A stretch of DNA of 64,000 bases from Bordetella petrii. Its GTDB lineage: Bacteria; Pseudomonadota; Gammaproteobacteria; Burkholderiales; Burkholderiaceae_B. The number at the start of each line of letters is the position of its first letter. Within the stretch, counting starts at the first letter, position 1. The stretch is from positions 1 through 64,000 of the forward strand of contig WMBV01000014.1 in assembly GCA_017745595.1 (NCBI GenBank), given 5' to 3'. Of this stretch, positions 8,149 to 20,043 are shown one piece after another. Made by a program: the position numbers and the translations under genes. The notes under the pieces are model-generated. The model did not search any database and was not told the origin of the DNA. It saw only the letters and a list, made by a program, of their open reading frames with translations.

Positions 8149-9875
8149 AACGCGTGCCTTTTTTCGACAATCCCGTATTGCGCGGGCAACTGCCCACCTG
8201 GCGCGCCCGCCTGGTGCTGCTGATGCTGCTTGGCGGCTTCGCCGTGCTGGCGGGCCGCGCGCTGTATTTGCAGGGGCTTTCCACCGAGTTCCTGCAGCAG
8301 CAGGGCGAGCGCCGCTACGAACGCACTCTGACGCTGGCGGCCACGCGCGGCAAGATCCTGGATCGCAATGGCGTGGTGCTGGCTTCGAGCGTGCCGGCGC
8401 GCGCCATCTGGGCCATTCCCGAAGACGTCAAACCCGCCACCGGGGCGCAACTGGCCGACCTGGCCAAGCTGCTCGATACCTCGATGGCCGACCTGCGCGG
8501 CCGGCTGGCCGACGAAGACCGCAACTTCGTGTACCTGAAGCGCCAGGTGCCCATGGAAGTGGCCGACCAGATCAAGAAGCTCGAGGTGCCGGGCATCCAT
8601 CAGCAGCCCGAAACGCGCCGCTATTATCCCGACGGCGAGGTCACCGCGCACCTGGTGGGCTTCACCAGCGTGGAAGACAAGGGCCAGGAAGGCGTGGAAC
8701 TGGCGTTCGACGAGCTGCTGTCCGGCACGCCGGGCAGCCGCCGCGTCATCAAAGACCGCCTGGGCCGCGTCATCGAAGACGTGCAGGCCGTGACCATGCC
8801 GGTCAATGGCCGCGACCTGAACCTGTCCATCGACACCCGGTTGCAGTACCTGGTGTATCGCGAGCTGAGCGCGGCGAAAGAGCGCCACCAGGCGAGCGCG
8901 GCCAGCGCCATCATCATGGACGTGCGCACCGGCGAAATCCTGGCGATGGCCAGCCTGCCCACTTTCGACCCGAACCGCCGCGAGACTTTCCACGCGCCCA
9001 ATCTGCGCAACCGCGCCATTACCGATACCTTCGAGCCCGGCTCGATCATGAAGCCGTTCACCGCCGCGCTGGCGCTGGACCTGGGCCGCATCAATACCAG
9101 CACCCAATTCGAAACGGGCAATGGCGCGTTCCGCTACCAGGGCAGCACCATCCACGACGTCAGCCGCAACGGCACCTTGACGGTGGGCGGCGTGCTGCGC
9201 CGGTCCAGCAATATCGGCATGACCATGATCTCGGAAAAGCTCGAGGCGCGCGAGATGTGGGAACGCTTCACCGAACTGGGTTTCGGCCGGGCGCCGCAAC
9301 TGGGTTTTCCGGGCGCGGCGCCGGGGCGCCTGCGCCCGTGGGACCGCTGGCGCCTGATCGAGAAGGCGACCATGGCGTACGGCTATGGCCTGTCGGTATC
9401 GCTGCTGCAAGTGGCGCGGGCGTACACGGTGTTCGCCCGCGACGGCGATATGGTGTCGCCCACGCTGGTCAAGCGCGATAGCGACCCCACCAGCGTCAAG
9501 GTCTACACCCCCAAGGTGGCGCAGCTGGTGCGTTCCATGCTGGAAGCGGCCGCCGGGCCCGAAGGCACCAAGGCGGCGCAGGTACAGGGCTACCGGGTGG
9601 CGGGCAAGAGCGGCACGGCGCGCAAGATCGTCGACGGCAAATACAGTACCCAGCGTTATCGCAGTTCGTTCGTCGGGTTCGCGCCGGTGTCCAATCCGCG
9701 CATCGTGGTGGCCGTGTCCATCGACGAACCCAAGGTGGGCGGCTACTACGGCGGCGCCGTCGCCGCGCCGGTGTTTTCCACCATCATGGGCGGCAGCCTG
9801 CGCATGATAGGCGTGCAACCCGATGCGCCGTTCGAGTCGACCATCGTGGCCGGCGTGCAGGAGCCGACGCGATGA
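8145..9875 (+). CDS. ftsI: Penicillin-binding protein 3, septal transpeptidase FtsI
   Basis: The protein has 576 residues. It has a short cytoplasmic N-terminus, one membrane anchor (about 22-40), a pedestal domain with RGKILDRNG near 68-75, and a C-terminal transpeptidase domain. The catalytic motifs are present: SIMK (serine S300, lysine K303), SSN (354-356) and KSGT (488-491). It crosslinks peptidoglycan at the septum together with FtsW and is the target of many beta-lactams. It overlaps ftsL and murEF by 4 bases each, which suggests translational coupling. Confidence 0.96.
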   Translation: MKRVPFFDNPVLRGQLPTWRARLVLLMLLGGFAVLAGRALYLQGLSTEFLQQQGERRYERTLTLAATRGKILDRNGVVLASSVPARAIWAIPEDVKPATGAQLADLAKLLDTSMADLRGRLADEDRNFVYLKRQVPMEVADQIKKLEVPGIHQQPETRRYYPDGEVTAHLVGFTSVEDKGQEGVELAFDELLSGTPGSRRVIKDRLGRVIEDVQAVTMPVNGRDLNLSIDTRLQYLVYRELSAAKERHQASAASAIIMDVRTGEILAMASLPTFDPNRRETFHAPNLRNRAITDTFEPGSIMKPFTAALALDLGRINTSTQFETGNGAFRYQGSTIHDVSRNGTLTVGGVLRRSSNIGMTMISEKLEAREMWERFTELGFGRAPQLGFPGAAPGRLRPWDRWRLIEKATMAYGYGLSVSLLQVARAYTVFARDGDMVSPTLVKRDSDPTSVKVYTPKVAQLVRSMLEAAAGPEGTKAAQVQGYRVAGKSGTARKIVDGKYSTQRYRSSFVGFAPVSNPRIVVAVSIDEPKVGGYYGGAVAAPVFSTIMGGSLRMIGVQPDAPFESTIVAGVQEPTR

Positions 9876-12703
9876 GCGCCGACCGCCAACTCAGCCCCGC
9901 CGCGGCCGATGCCCTGGCCTGGCTGCGCGCGGGCGTGGCGGCCGATGCACAACTGCGCCTGGACTCGCGCGAGGTGGTTGCCGGCGATGTCTTCGTGGCC
10001 TGCCCCGGCGGTTCGGTCGACGGCCGCTCTTATATTGGCCAGGCGTTCGCGCAGGGCGCCGCCGCGGTGCTGTGCCACGCGCCCGCCCCGGCGGACCTGG
10101 CGGCCGATGCGCGCGTGCGGGCGGTGCCCGGCCTGCGCGCCCTGCTGGGCGAGCTGGCCGACGACTGGTACGGGCATCCTTCGGCCGACCTGAGCATCGT
10201 GGCCGTTACCGGCACCAACGGCAAGACTTCCTGCGTGCAGTGGGTGGCCCAGGCGCTGACCGACGCCGGCAAACCCTGCGGCAGTATCGGGACCCTGGGC
10301 GCGTTGCTGCCCGACGGCGGTACGCTGGGTGGCAACCTGACTACGCCCGACGTGCTGAGCACGCACCGCATCCTGGCCGCCATGCGAGCCGCCGGCGCAC
10401 AGGCGGTGGCCCTGGAGGCCTCGTCGATCGGGCTGGAGCAGGGCCGCCTGGATGGCGTGCGCATCGCCGTGGCCGGGTTCACCAACCTGACGCGCGACCA
10501 TCTCGACTACCACGGCACGATGGAACACTACGAAGCGGCCAAGGCCCGGCTGTTCCAGTGGCCCGGCCTGGCCGCCGCCGTGGTCAACGCCGACGATGCC
10601 GCCGGCGAGCGCCTGCTGCGCGCGTTGCCGGGCGAGCTGGCGGTAGGCTATACCCAGCAAGACATGCCGGTGGCTTTCCTGGCGCGCGACCTGCAGGCCA
10701 CCGCGCACGGGCAGGTGTTCACCCTGGCGACGCCCGATGGCGAGGCGCAGATCGTGACCTCGCTGCTGGGCCGCCACAATATATCGAACCTGCTGCTGGT
10801 GGCGGGCGTGCTGTCCAGGCTGGGCTGGCCGCTGAGCCAGATCGCGCGCGCGCTGGCCGCCACCCGCCCGGTCGACGGCCGCCTGCAGGTGGTCGCGCCG
10901 CCGGTCGTGCGCGCCTTGAGCGCCGCGGCTCGCGGCCCCCTGGTGGTGGTGGATTATTCGCATACCCCCGATTCGCTGACGCGCGCCCTGATGGCGCTGC
11001 GGCCTGTGGCCGACGCGCGCGGCGGCCGGCTGGTGTGCCTGTTCGGCTGCGGCGGCGAGCGCGATGCCGGCAAGCGCCCGGAAATGGGCCATATCGCCGC
11101 CGACCTGGCCGACAAGATCACCGTGTCCAGCGATAATCCGCGCGGCGAAGACCCGCAGGCCATCATCGCCCAGATCCTGCCCGGCATTCCGCGCGGCGCG
11201 CGCCTGTATGTCGAGCCCGACCGCGCGCGCGCCATCATGCAGACGATCTGGGCGGCCGACCCGGACGACGTCGTGCTGCTGGCCGGCAAGGGCCACGAAA
11301 CCTATCAGGAAATCGGCGGCGCCAAGCTGCCGTTCGACGACCGCGAGTGGGCGCGCCTGGCTCTGCTGCTGCCGCATGCCACCGCGCTGTCTACCGACAG
11401 CCGCAGCATCGGCGCCAACGAAATCTTCCTGGCGCTGGCCGGCGAGCAGTTCGACGGCCATCAATACCTGGCGCAGGCCGAGGCCGCGGGCGCCTGCGCC
11501 GCCGTGGTGGCGCATCCGGTCGCAGGCGTGTCGCCGCCGCAACTGGTGCTGGGCGACACGCGCCAGGCGCTGCAGCGCATCGGCGCCGCGTGGCGCGCCC
11601 GCTACTCGCTGCCGGTGATCGGCGTAGCGGGCAGCAACGGCAAGACCACCACCAAGGAAATGATCGCCGCCATCCTGGCCGACTGGCAAGGCGAGGCGGG
11701 CCGCCTGGCGACGGCGGGCAATTTCAACAACGACATCGGCGTGCCGCTGACGCTGTTGCGCCTGCGCGCGCAGCACCGCGCCGCCGTGTTCGAGCTGGGC
11801 ATGAACCATCCGGGCGAAATCGCCACGCTGGCCGCGCTGGCGGCGCCGACGGTGGCCCTGGTGACCAACGCGCAGCGCGAACACCAGGAGTTCATGCATT
11901 CGGTCGAAGCCGTGGCGCTAGAAAACGGCGCCAGCATCGAGGCCCTGCCCGAAGACGGCGTGGCGGTGTTCCCCGGCGACGATCCGCATAGCGGCATCTG
12001 GGAAACCCAGGCCGGCGCGCGGCGCGTGCTGCGGTTCGGGCTGCAGCCGGGGCTGGATGTCTATGCCGAACACATCGAGGCCACGCCGCAAGATACGCGC
12101 TGCCAGGTGGTGACGCCCGCGGGCAGCGCCGAACTGGTGCTGCCGGTGCCGGGCGTACACAACTTGCGCAACGCCCTGGCCGCGATCGCCGCGGCCCTGG
12201 CGGCGGGCGCGCCGCTGGCCAGCGCCGTGCGCGCGCTGGCGGATTTCAGCGCCGTGGCCGGGCGCATGCAGCGCAAGTCGCTGGACGACGGCACGATACT
12301 GATCGACGACACCTACAACGCCAACCCGGACTCGGTGCGCGCGGCGGTGGATGTGCTGGCGCAATTGCCGGCCCCGCGGGCACTGGTGCTGGGCGACATG
12401 GGCGAGGTGGGCGAGAACGGGCCGGCCATGCACCGCGAAGTGGGCGAATACGCCCGCGAGCACGGCATCGACGCGCTGTACACGCTGGGCGATGCCGGCC
12501 GCGACAGCGTGGCCGCGTTCGGCCCGGGCGCCGTGGCCTGCGCGTCGGTCGACGAAGTCGTGGCGGCGCTGCGCGGCGCGCGGCCCGCCAGCATATTAGT
12601 GAAGGGTTCGCGCTTTATGCGCATGGAGCGGATAGTGAAGGTGCTGTCGGACAACAATAACAAGATCGCGGCCGGGCGCCAGGGAGATCCGCATGCTGCT
12701 TGA
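9872..12703 (+). CDS. murE/murF: Fused MurE-MurF: meso-DAP ligase and D-Ala-D-Ala ligase
   Basis: This single open frame of 943 residues encodes two consecutive cytoplasmic ligases. Residues 1 to about 495 are MurE (UDP-MurNAc-L-Ala-D-Glu:meso-diaminopimelate ligase): ATP loop GTNGKTS at 114-120, and the DNPR motif at 421-424 that marks meso-DAP rather than lysine specificity. From about 500 to the end is MurF (adds D-Ala-D-Ala): ATP loop [10 protein letters not shown] at 587-596 and the nucleotide motif DDTYNANP. No stop or start signal separates them and the junction ([15 protein letters not shown]) is short. The Bordetella pertussis enzyme is known to be fused in the same way. Fusion would channel the tripeptide directly to MurF. 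Overlaps: ftsI by 4 bases, mraY by 11. Confidence 0.96.
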   Translation: MSADRQLSPAAADALAWLRAGVAADAQLRLDSREVVAGDVFVACPGGSVDGRSYIGQAFAQGAAAVLCHAPAPADLAADARVRAVPGLRALLGELADDWYGHPSADLSIVAVTGTNGKTSCVQWVAQALTDAGKPCGSIGTLGALLPDGGTLGGNLTTPDVLSTHRILAAMRAAGAQAVALEASSIGLEQGRLDGVRIAVAGFTNLTRDHLDYHGTMEHYEAAKARLFQWPGLAAAVVNADDAAGERLLRALPGELAVGYTQQDMPVAFLARDLQATAHGQVFTLATPDGEAQIVTSLLGRHNISNLLLVAGVLSRLGWPLSQIARALAATRPVDGRLQVVAPPVVRALSAAARGPLVVVDYSHTPDSLTRALMALRPVADARGGRLVCLFGCGGERDAGKRPEMGHIAADLADKITVSSDNPRGEDPQAIIAQILPGIPRGARLYVEPDRARAIMQTIWAADPDDVVLLAGKGHETYQEIGGAKLPFDDREWARLALLLPHATALSTDSRSIGANEIFLALAGEQFDGHQYLAQAEAAGACAAVVAHPVAGVSPPQLVLGDTRQALQRIGAAWRARYSLPVIGVAGSNGKTTTKEMIAAILADWQGEAGRLATAGNFNNDIGVPLTLLRLRAQHRAAVFELGMNHPGEIATLAALAAPTVALVTNAQREHQEFMHSVEAVALENGASIEALPEDGVAVFPGDDPHSGIWETQAGARRVLRFGLQPGLDVYAEHIEATPQDTRCQVVTPAGSAELVLPVPGVHNLRNALAAIAAALAAGAPLASAVRALADFSAVAGRMQRKSLDDGTILIDDTYNANPDSVRAAVDVLAQLPAPRALVLGDMGEVGENGPAMHREVGEYAREHGIDALYTLGDAGRDSVAAFGPGAVACASVDEVVAALRGARPASILVKGSRFMRMERIVKVLSDNNNKIAAGRQGDPHAA

Positions 12704-13862
12704 AATCGCCCGCTGGCTGTCAGACGACGTCCGTGCGATCGGGGTACTGGAATACATCACCATGCGGGCGGTGCTGGCATGCGCCACCGCGCTGCTGATC
12801 GGCCTGGTGGCGGGGCCGCGCGTGATCCGCAAACTGACCGAAATGAAGATCGGCCAGGCGGTGCGCGCCTACGGACCGGAATCGCACCTGGTCAAGACCG
12901 GTACGCCCACCATGGGCGGCGCGCTGATCCTGATCGCCGTGGCCATCAGCACGCTGCTGTGGGCCGACTGGACCAACCGCTTCGTGTGGGTGGTGCTGAT
13001 GGTGACCTTCGGGTTTGGCGGAATCGGCTGGATGGACGATTACCGCAAGGTAGTCCATCGCGATCCCGAAGGCATGCCGGCGCGGCAGAAGTTTTTCTGG
13101 CAGGCCACCATCGGCCTGGTGGCCGCGGTGTACCTGGCCTTTGCCGTATCGGCGCCCGCCAACACCGAATTGTGGCCCCTGTTCAAAGCGTGGGTGAGCA
13201 GCGGCTTCGCCATGCCGCTGCCGACACGGGCCGACCTGATCGTGCCGTTTTTCAAGTCGGTCAGCTATCCGCTGGGCGTGCTGGGTTTCGTGGCGCTGAC
13301 CTGGGCCGTGATTGTGGGCACCAGCAATGCGGTCAACCTGACCGACGGTCTGGACGGGCTGGCCATCATGCCGACCGTCATGGTGGGCAGCGCGCTGGGC
13401 ATCTTTGCCTATGTGGTGGGCCGCGTCGACTATTCCAAATACCTGCTGTTTCCGTACATTCCCGGCGCGGCCGAACTGATGGTGCTGTGCGCGGCCATCG
13501 CCGGCGCGGGGCTGGCGTTTCTGTGGTTCAACGCTTACCCCGCCCAGGTGTTCATGGGCGACGTCGGCGCGCTGGCGCTGGGCGGCGCGCTGGGCACCAT
13601 CGCGGTGATCGTGCGCCAAGAGATCGTGCTGTTCATCATGGGCGGCGTGTTCGTGGTCGAGACGCTGTCGGTGATGATGCAGGTGACCTGGTTCAAATAC
13701 ACGAAGCGCAAGTACGGGCAGGGGCGGCGCATCTTCCGCATGGCGCCGCTGCACCACCATTTTGAAGTCGGCGGCTGGAAAGAAACCCAGGTCGTCGTGC
13801 GTTTCTGGATCATCAGCATGATGCTGGTGCTGATCGGCCTTTCCACCTTGAAGTTGCGATGA
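12693..13862 (+). CDS. mraY: Phospho-N-acetylmuramoyl-pentapeptide transferase MraY
   Basis: The protein has 389 residues and about ten membrane segments. It transfers phospho-MurNAc-pentapeptide from UDP to undecaprenyl phosphate to make lipid I at the inner face of the inner membrane. Signatures are the acidic motif GWMDDYRK near residue 115, [10 protein letters not shown] at 215-224, and the His-rich loop MAPLHHHFE near residue 350. The start lies inside the end of murEF (11-base overlap) with GGGAG a few bases upstream. Confidence 0.96.
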   Translation: MLLEIARWLSDDVRAIGVLEYITMRAVLACATALLIGLVAGPRVIRKLTEMKIGQAVRAYGPESHLVKTGTPTMGGALILIAVAISTLLWADWTNRFVWVVLMVTFGFGGIGWMDDYRKVVHRDPEGMPARQKFFWQATIGLVAAVYLAFAVSAPANTELWPLFKAWVSSGFAMPLPTRADLIVPFFKSVSYPLGVLGFVALTWAVIVGTSNAVNLTDGLDGLAIMPTVMVGSALGIFAYVVGRVDYSKYLLFPYIPGAAELMVLCAAIAGAGLAFLWFNAYPAQVFMGDVGALALGGALGTIAVIVRQEIVLFIMGGVFVVETLSVMMQVTWFKYTKRKYGQGRRIFRMAPLHHHFEVGGWKETQVVVRFWIISMMLVLIGLSTLKLR

Positions 13863-15388
13863 ACAGTTCCGTATCCCCCCGCGCCGATGCGCCGCTCGTC
13901 CTGATCCTTGGATTGGGCGAGACGGGCGTGGCCGCCGCGCGCTGGTGCGCCCGCCAGGGCGCGGCCCTGCGCGTGGCCGATACCCGTGCCGAGCCGGGGG
14001 GGCTGGCCGCCGTGCGCGAGGCGCTGGCCGATGCCCAGGTCGATTACCGCCTGGGTTGCGGCGATGCCTTCGACGCCGCCTTGCTCGATGGCGTGACGCA
14101 ACTGGTATTGAGCCCGGGCCTGGCGCCCGGACAGGCGCCGGCGCGTGACCTGCTGGAGCAGGCCGCCGCGCGCGGCATCGAGGTGGTGGGCGAGATCGAA
14201 CTGTTCGCCCGCGCCCTGGCCGACCTGGCCGAGACGCGCGACTACCGGCCGCACCTGCTGGCGGTGACCGGCACTAACGGCAAGACCACGGTTACGGCCA
14301 TGACCCGCCAACTGGTCCAGGCGGGCGGCCTGAGCGCGCGTGCCGCCGGCAATATCGGCCCGGCCGCGCTGGCCGCGCTGATCGACGCGCTGGATGGCGA
14401 TGATTTGCCGCAGGTATGGGTGCTGGAGCTTTCCAGCTTCCAGCTCGAAACCACGTCCAGCCTGATGGCCGATGCCGCGGCGGTGCTCAACGTAACGCAA
14501 GACCACCTGGACTGGCACGGCGGCATCGAGGCCTATGCGCAGGCCAAGGCGCGCCTGCTGAAAATGGCGCGCGTGGCGATCGTGAACCGCGACGACGCGC
14601 GCGTGGCCGCCATGGTCGGCACGCTGGAAGACATGCAGGTGCGCAGCTTCGGCCGCGACATGCCCGCCCTGGTGGGCGACATGGGCCTGGAAGCCGGCCA
14701 GGGCATGGCCTGGCTGGTGGCCTGCGAGCCCGACGATTTCGAAGTGCCCGCCCCGCCGGCGCGGCGCAAGAAAGACGCGCCGCCGCCGCGCCGCGGCGCC
14801 GGACGGGCCAGCCGCCTGATGCCGCTGGATGCGCTGCGCATCCGCGGCCAGCACAACGGGCTGAATGCCCTGGCGGCGCTGCAGCTGGCACGCGTGTTGA
14901 ACATCGGCTGGGGGCCCATGCTGCGCGCCTTGCGCGAATACACGGGCGAACCGCATCGCGCCGCCTTCGTGCGCACGATCGCCGAAGTGGATTACATCAA
15001 CGACAGCAAAGGCACCAACGTCGGCGCCACCGTGGCCGCCCTGGAAGGGCTGGGCCAGCCGGTGGTGCTGATCGCCGGGGGGCTGGGCAAGGGGCAGGAT
15101 TTCTCGCCGCTGGCGCCGGTCGTGGCCCGCCACGCGCGCGCCGTGGTGCTGATCGGCACTGACGGCCCCGCCATCGGCCAGGTGCTGGCCGAGACCGGCG
15201 TGCCCTGCGTGGCCGCGCAAGACATGCGCGAGGCCGTGCGGCGCGCCGCCGAGCTGGCCCAGCCGGGCGACGCGGTGCTGCTGTCGCCCGCCTGCGCCAG
15301 CATGGACATGTTCCGCAATTATCCGCATCGCGGCGCGGTGTACGCGGAAGAGGTCGAAGACCTGGCCCGCGACCGGGGAGAGGTGTGA
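13859..15388 (+). CDS. murD: UDP-MurNAc-L-alanine:D-glutamate ligase MurD
   Basis: The protein has 509 residues, about 70 more than E. coli MurD. It adds D-Glu to UDP-MurNAc-L-Ala in the cytoplasm. The ATP loop GTNGKTT is at about 138-144, ELSSFQLE at 190-197, and NDSKGTN near residue 381. The extra length includes a Pro/Arg/Lys-rich stretch at about 290-320 between the central and C-terminal domains that looks like a flexible linker. It starts 4 bases inside the mraY end (ATGA overlap) and ends on the ftsW start. Confidence 0.95.
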   Translation: MNSSVSPRADAPLVLILGLGETGVAAARWCARQGAALRVADTRAEPGGLAAVREALADAQVDYRLGCGDAFDAALLDGVTQLVLSPGLAPGQAPARDLLEQAAARGIEVVGEIELFARALADLAETRDYRPHLLAVTGTNGKTTVTAMTRQLVQAGGLSARAAGNIGPAALAALIDALDGDDLPQVWVLELSSFQLETTSSLMADAAAVLNVTQDHLDWHGGIEAYAQAKARLLKMARVAIVNRDDARVAAMVGTLEDMQVRSFGRDMPALVGDMGLEAGQGMAWLVACEPDDFEVPAPPARRKKDAPPPRRGAGRASRLMPLDALRIRGQHNGLNALAALQLARVLNIGWGPMLRALREYTGEPHRAAFVRTIAEVDYINDSKGTNVGATVAALEGLGQPVVLIAGGLGKGQDFSPLAPVVARHARAVVLIGTDGPAIGQVLAETGVPCVAAQDMREAVRRAAELAQPGDAVLLSPACASMDMFRNYPHRGAVYAEEVEDLARDRGEV

Positions 15389-16581
15389 TGAGCCTGTTTG
15401 CCGACCTGACCGCCAGCGTCAACGCCGTGCGCCCCGGGCGCACCCGCATGCGCAACTACGATGCGCCGCTGGTGCTGGCCACCACCACGCTGCTGCTGCT
15501 GGGGCTGCTGATGGTGTATTCGGCGTCTATCGCGCTGGCCGACGGCCCGCGCTATGCCTCGTATGGCCGCTACTATTTCGTGCTGCGGCACGGCCTGTTC
15601 CTGTGCGCCGGGCTGATTGCCGGCGCGGTGGTGCTTACGGTGCCGATCCGAGTCTGGCAGCGCCTGGCGATGCCGGGCTTCATGGTGTCGCTGGCCTTGC
15701 TGATCCTGGTGCTGATTCCCGGCGTCGGCCACGAAGTCAACGGCGCGCACCGCTGGATTCCCCTGGGACCGCTGAATTTCCAGCCATCCGAACTGATGAA
15801 GCTGGCGGCGCTGCTGTACGCGGCCGATTACACGGTGCGCAAACAGGAACACATGCAGGCTTTCTCGCGCGGCTTCCTGCCGATGGCCTGCGCGCTGGGC
15901 GGAGTGGGCATGCTGCTGCTGCTCGAGCCCGACCTGGGCGCCTTCATCGTCATCGTGGCGATCGCCGTGGGCATCCTGTTCCTGGGCGGTATCAACGGCA
16001 AGTATTTCAGCAGCCTGCTGGCGGTACTGGTGGGCACGTTCCTGGCCTTGATCTGGCTGTCGCCCTGGCGCCGCGCGCGCCTGTTCGCGTACCTGGATCC
16101 CTGGAACGACGCCAACGCCTACGGCAGCGCGTACCAGCTGTCGCATTCGCTGATCGCCTTGGGGCGCGGCGAATGGCTGGGCGTGGGCCTGGGCGCCAGC
16201 GTGGAAAAACTGCATTACCTGCCCGAGGCGCATACCGACTTCCTGATGGCCGTGGTCGGCGAAGAACTGGGTTTCGTGGGCGTGCTGCTGGTGATCATGC
16301 TGTTCGTGGTGGTGATCCAGCGCGGCTTCGACATCGGCCGCCAGGCCATTGCCATGGAACGCACGTTTGCCGGCCTGGTGGCCCACGGCGTGGCGATCTG
16401 GTTCGGCGTGCAGGCGTTCATCAACATGGGCGTCTGCCTGGGGCTGCTGCCCACCAAGGGCCTGACCCTGCCGTTGATGAGCTACGGCGGCTCGGGCGTC
16501 GTGATGAACCTGTGCGGGCTGGCCCTGTTGCTGCGCGTCGATATCGAAAACCGCATCATGATGCGCGGAGGGCGCACATGA
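15388..16581 (+). CDS. ftsW: Lipid II polymerase FtsW
   Basis: The protein has 397 residues and about ten membrane segments. It is a SEDS-family glycosyltransferase that polymerises lipid II at the septum with FtsI. Typical features are the N-terminal [13 protein letters not shown] segment, [16 protein letters not shown] near residue 130, a large periplasmic loop including [17 protein letters not shown], and [10 protein letters not shown] near residue 370. I start at ATG 15388, which overlaps the murD stop by 1 base, with GGGGAG 7 bases upstream. A GTG at 15385 would add one residue. Confidence 0.95.
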   Translation: MSLFADLTASVNAVRPGRTRMRNYDAPLVLATTTLLLLGLLMVYSASIALADGPRYASYGRYYFVLRHGLFLCAGLIAGAVVLTVPIRVWQRLAMPGFMVSLALLILVLIPGVGHEVNGAHRWIPLGPLNFQPSELMKLAALLYAADYTVRKQEHMQAFSRGFLPMACALGGVGMLLLLEPDLGAFIVIVAIAVGILFLGGINGKYFSSLLAVLVGTFLALIWLSPWRRARLFAYLDPWNDANAYGSAYQLSHSLIALGRGEWLGVGLGASVEKLHYLPEAHTDFLMAVVGEELGFVGVLLVIMLFVVVIQRGFDIGRQAIAMERTFAGLVAHGVAIWFGVQAFINMGVCLGLLPTKGLTLPLMSYGGSGVVMNLCGLALLLRVDIENRIMMRGGRT

Positions 16582-17651
16582 ACGCGCGTACCGTCCTCAT
16601 CATGGCCGGCGGCACCGGCGGCCACATCATGCCCGGCCTGGCGGTGGCCGACGTGCTGCGCGAACGCGGCTGGCGCGTGCTGTGGCTGGGCAATCCCGAC
16701 AAGATGGAAGGCCGGCTGGTGCCGCCGCGCGGCATCGACCTGGTGCCCCTGCATTTCCAGGGCGTGCGCGGGCGCGGTGCGGCCGCGCTGCTGAAGCTGC
16801 CATTCCTGCTGCTGCGCGCCTGCGCGCAGGCGTGGCGCCATCTGTCGCGGGTGCGTCCCGATGTCGTGTTGGGCATGGGCGGCTACGTGGCCTTTCCGGG
16901 CGGCGTGATGGCCGCCGTGCGCGGCGTGCCGCTGGTCGTGCACGAGCAGAACGCCGTGGCCGGCACCGCCAATCGCTGGCTGGCCCGCCTGGCGCGCCGC
17001 GTGCTCAGCGGCTTCCCGAATGTCTTGCCGCGCGGCGAAGTGCTGGGCAATCCGGTGCGCCGCGACCTGTGCGCGCTGCCCGAGCCGGCGGCCCGCTATG
17101 CGGGACGCAGCGGCCCGCTGCGCATGCTGGTGGTGGGCGGCAGCCTGGGCGCCCAGGCCCTGAATACCACCTTGCCGCGCGCGCTGGCATTGCTGGAGCC
17201 GCCGGCGCGTCCGCTGGTGACGCACCAGGCCGGCGAGCAGCATTTGCAGCCGTTGCGCGCCGGCTATGCGCAGGCCGGCGTGCAAGCCGACTGCCGCGAT
17301 TTCATCGACGACATGGCGGCGGCCATGGGGCAGGCAGACCTGCTGGTGTGCCGTGCCGGCGCCATGACGGTGGCCGAAGTGGCGGCCGCCGGAGTGGCCG
17401 CGCTGTTCGTGCCGTTTCCGCATGCCATCGACGACCATCAGACCGCCAACGCGCGCTTCCTGAGCGATGCGCAGGCCGCCTGGCTGTGCCCGCAGGCCGA
17501 ACTGACTCCCGAGTGGCTGGCCGACTGGCTGCGCCAGCGCACCCGTCCCGAACTCCAGGCCGTGGCCGAACGGGCGCGCCAGCATGCGCGGCCCCAGGCG
17601 GCGGCCCATATCGCCGATGTCTGCGAACAGGCAGCGAGGCGCCCATCATGA
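16578..17651 (+). CDS. murG: UDP-GlcNAc transferase MurG
   Basis: The protein has 357 residues. It transfers GlcNAc to lipid I to make lipid II on the cytoplasmic face of the inner membrane. The N-terminal glycine loop GGTGGH is at 11-16, the second loop [10 protein letters not shown] near residue 190, and [10 protein letters not shown] near residue 258; these are the known substrate-binding loops. The start shares ATGA with the ftsW stop and the end shares ATGA with murC. In B. pertussis MurG has been described as a scaffold for the Mur ligases, which fits this tight gene order. Confidence 0.96.
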   Translation: MNARTVLIMAGGTGGHIMPGLAVADVLRERGWRVLWLGNPDKMEGRLVPPRGIDLVPLHFQGVRGRGAAALLKLPFLLLRACAQAWRHLSRVRPDVVLGMGGYVAFPGGVMAAVRGVPLVVHEQNAVAGTANRWLARLARRVLSGFPNVLPRGEVLGNPVRRDLCALPEPAARYAGRSGPLRMLVVGGSLGAQALNTTLPRALALLEPPARPLVTHQAGEQHLQPLRAGYAQAGVQADCRDFIDDMAAAMGQADLLVCRAGAMTVAEVAAAGVAALFVPFPHAIDDHQTANARFLSDAQAAWLCPQAELTPEWLADWLRQRTRPELQAVAERARQHARPQAAAHIADVCEQAARRPS

Positions 17652-19054
17652 AACACAGAATCCAGCATATCCATTTCGTCGGCATCGGCGGGTCGGGCAT
17701 GAGCGGCATCGCCGAAGTGCTGCTCAACCTGGGCTACACCATCAGCGGTTCCGACCTGCAGGAATCGGCCGTCACCCGCCGCCTGGCCGGCCTGGGCGCC
17801 AAGGTGGCCATCGGCCATACGGCCGCCAACGTGGCCGGCGCAGGCGCCATCGTGACGTCCACCGCCGTGGCCGGCGACAACCCCGAGGTCCTCGCCGCGC
17901 GCGCGGCCGGTATTCCGGTGGTGCCGCGCGCCATCATGCTGGCCGAACTGATGCGCCTGAAGCGCGGCATTGCCGTGGCGGGCACGCACGGCAAGACCAC
18001 CACTACCAGCCTGGTGGCCAGCGTGCTGGCCGCCGGCGATCTGGACCCGACCTTCGTGATCGGCGGCCGCTTGACTTCGGCCGGCGCCAATGCGCGGCTG
18101 GGGCAGGGCGAATACATCGTGGTCGAGGCCGACGAGTCGGATGCGTCGTTCCTGAACCTGCTGCCGGTAATGGCCATCGTGACCAATATCGACGCCGATC
18201 ACATGGACACCTATGGGCACGACGTGGCGCGCCTGAAGAGCGCCTTCATCGAGTTCACGCAGCGCCTGCCGTTCTACGGCAGCGCCGTGCTGTGCGCCGA
18301 CGACGCCAACGTGCGCGAGATCATGCCGTTCGTGTCGCGGCCCATTACCACCTATGGCCTGAGCCCCGACGCGCACGTGCGCGGCGAAGACGTGCAGGCC
18401 GACGGCACCCGCATGCGCTTCACGGTGCGGCGCCAGGCCCACGCCAGCGCGCTGCCGCCCCTGGCCATCGAACTGAATCTGCCGGGCCTGCACAACGTGC
18501 GCAACGCGCTGGCCGCCGTGGCGGTGGCCACCGAGCTGGGCGTGCCCGACGACGCCATCAGCCAGGCGCTGGCCTCGTTCAAGGGCGTGGGCCGCCGCTT
18601 TACGCAGACGGGCGATTTCCCGGTGCCGGCCGACCATGGCGGCGGCACTTTCACCGTGATCGACGATTACGGCCATCACCCCGTCGAAATGGCGGCCACT
18701 CTGGCCGCTGCCCGCGGCGCGTGGCCCGACCGCCGCATCGTGCTGGCGTTCCAGCCGCACCGCTATACCCGCACCCGCGATTGCTTCGAAGACTTCGTCC
18801 GCGTGCTGGGCGGCGCCGACGCGGTGCTGCTGACCGAAGTCTACGCGGCCGGCGAACCGCCGCTGGTGGCCGCCGACGGCCGCGCGCTGGCGCGCGCGCT
18901 GCGGGTGGCCGGCAAGATCGAGCCGGTGTTCGTCGAAGACGTGGCCGAGCTGCCGCGCGCCGTGCTGGACTTCGTGCGCGACGGCGACGTGGTGGTGGTC
19001 ATGGGCGCGGGCTCGATCAGCAAGGTGCCCGGTCTGGTAGGAGAACTGGCATGA
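17648..19054 (+). CDS. murC: UDP-MurNAc:L-alanine ligase MurC
   Basis: The protein has 468 residues. It performs the first amino acid addition in cytoplasmic peptidoglycan precursor synthesis. The UDP-binding loop [10 protein letters not shown] is at about 12-21, the ATP loop GTHGKTT at 112-118, EADESDASF near 161, and DDYGHHP near 340. Length and domain order match E. coli MurC. It is coupled by 4-base overlaps to murG and ddl. Confidence 0.96.
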   Translation: MKHRIQHIHFVGIGGSGMSGIAEVLLNLGYTISGSDLQESAVTRRLAGLGAKVAIGHTAANVAGAGAIVTSTAVAGDNPEVLAARAAGIPVVPRAIMLAELMRLKRGIAVAGTHGKTTTTSLVASVLAAGDLDPTFVIGGRLTSAGANARLGQGEYIVVEADESDASFLNLLPVMAIVTNIDADHMDTYGHDVARLKSAFIEFTQRLPFYGSAVLCADDANVREIMPFVSRPITTYGLSPDAHVRGEDVQADGTRMRFTVRRQAHASALPPLAIELNLPGLHNVRNALAAVAVATELGVPDDAISQALASFKGVGRRFTQTGDFPVPADHGGGTFTVIDDYGHHPVEMAATLAAARGAWPDRRIVLAFQPHRYTRTRDCFEDFVRVLGGADAVLLTEVYAAGEPPLVAADGRALARALRVAGKIEPVFVEDVAELPRAVLDFVRDGDVVVVMGAGSISKVPGLVGELA

Positions 19055-20031
19055 ATCAACCCGTGACTCGGTCCGCTATCGATGTGCAGGCGCTGGGCAA
19101 AGTGGGCGTGCTGTACGGCGGCCGTTCCGCCGAGCGCGAGGTCTCGCTGATGTCGGGCCAGGGCGTGCACCAGGCGCTGCGCTCGGCGGGCGTCGACGCG
19201 CATCTGTTCGATACCGGCGAACGCTCGCTGGCGGAGCTGGCCGCGGCCGGATTCGACCGCGTATTCATCGCGCTGCACGGGCGCTACGGCGAAGACGGCA
19301 CCCTGCAGGGCGCGCTGGAGCTGCTGGGCCTGCCCTATACCGGCAGCGGCCCCATGGCATCCAGCCTGGCCATGGACAAGACCATGACCAAGCGGGTGTG
19401 GCTGCAGCACGGGCTGCCGACCCCCGCCTTCGAGTTGCTGGATGCCGGATCCGAGCTGCGCACGGTGCCCGACCGCCTGGGACTGCCCCTGATCCTGAAG
19501 CCGCCGCACGAAGGTTCGACGGTGGGCATTACCAAGGTGGCGGGCTATTCCGACATGAAAGAGGGATACGCCCAGGCGGCGAAGTTCGACGACCGCGTGC
19601 TGGCCGAGCAGTTCATCGCCGGCCGCGAACTGACCGTGGCCGTGCTGGGCACGGGCCGTTCGGCGCGCGCGCTGCCGGTGATCGAAATCGTGGCGCCCGG
19701 CGGCAATTACGACTACGAGCACAAGTATTTCTCGGACGACACCCAATATTTCTGCCCGGCCGACTTGCCCGACGCGGTGGCCGCCCAGGTGGCCGAGCTG
19801 GCCGAGCGCGCATATCGCGCGCTCGACTGCGCGGGCTGGGGCCGCATCGATTTCATGCTGGACGCCGGCAACCAGCCCTGGCTGCTGGAAGCCAATACTT
19901 CGCCGGGCATGACCAGCCATTCGCTGGTGCCCATGGCGGCCAAGGCCGTCGGCATGAGCTATGCCGATCTTTGTGTATCTATTGTGTCGGAGGCTGCCTG
20001 CAAAGTGCACAGCCCCGCCCGCGACTCTTGA
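19051..20031 (+). CDS. ddl: D-alanine:D-alanine ligase
   Basis: The protein has 326 residues, an ATP-grasp enzyme making the D-Ala-D-Ala dipeptide used by the MurF half of the fusion. Visible motifs are [14 protein letters not shown] near residue 20, HGRYGEDG near 73, the ATP-binding [11 protein letters not shown] near 150, and [14 protein letters not shown] near 280. The C-terminus has a short extension beyond the usual family end. Its place in the dcw cluster points to the ddlB type. ftsQ starts 12 bases after the stop, the first gap since the start of ftsL. Confidence 0.95.
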   Translation: MNQPVTRSAIDVQALGKVGVLYGGRSAEREVSLMSGQGVHQALRSAGVDAHLFDTGERSLAELAAAGFDRVFIALHGRYGEDGTLQGALELLGLPYTGSGPMASSLAMDKTMTKRVWLQHGLPTPAFELLDAGSELRTVPDRLGLPLILKPPHEGSTVGITKVAGYSDMKEGYAQAAKFDDRVLAEQFIAGRELTVAVLGTGRSARALPVIEIVAPGGNYDYEHKYFSDDTQYFCPADLPDAVAAQVAELAERAYRALDCAGWGRIDFMLDAGNQPWLLEANTSPGMTSHSLVPMAAKAVGMSYADLCVSIVSEAACKVHSPARDS

Positions 20032-20043
20032 CCGGAACGATCT

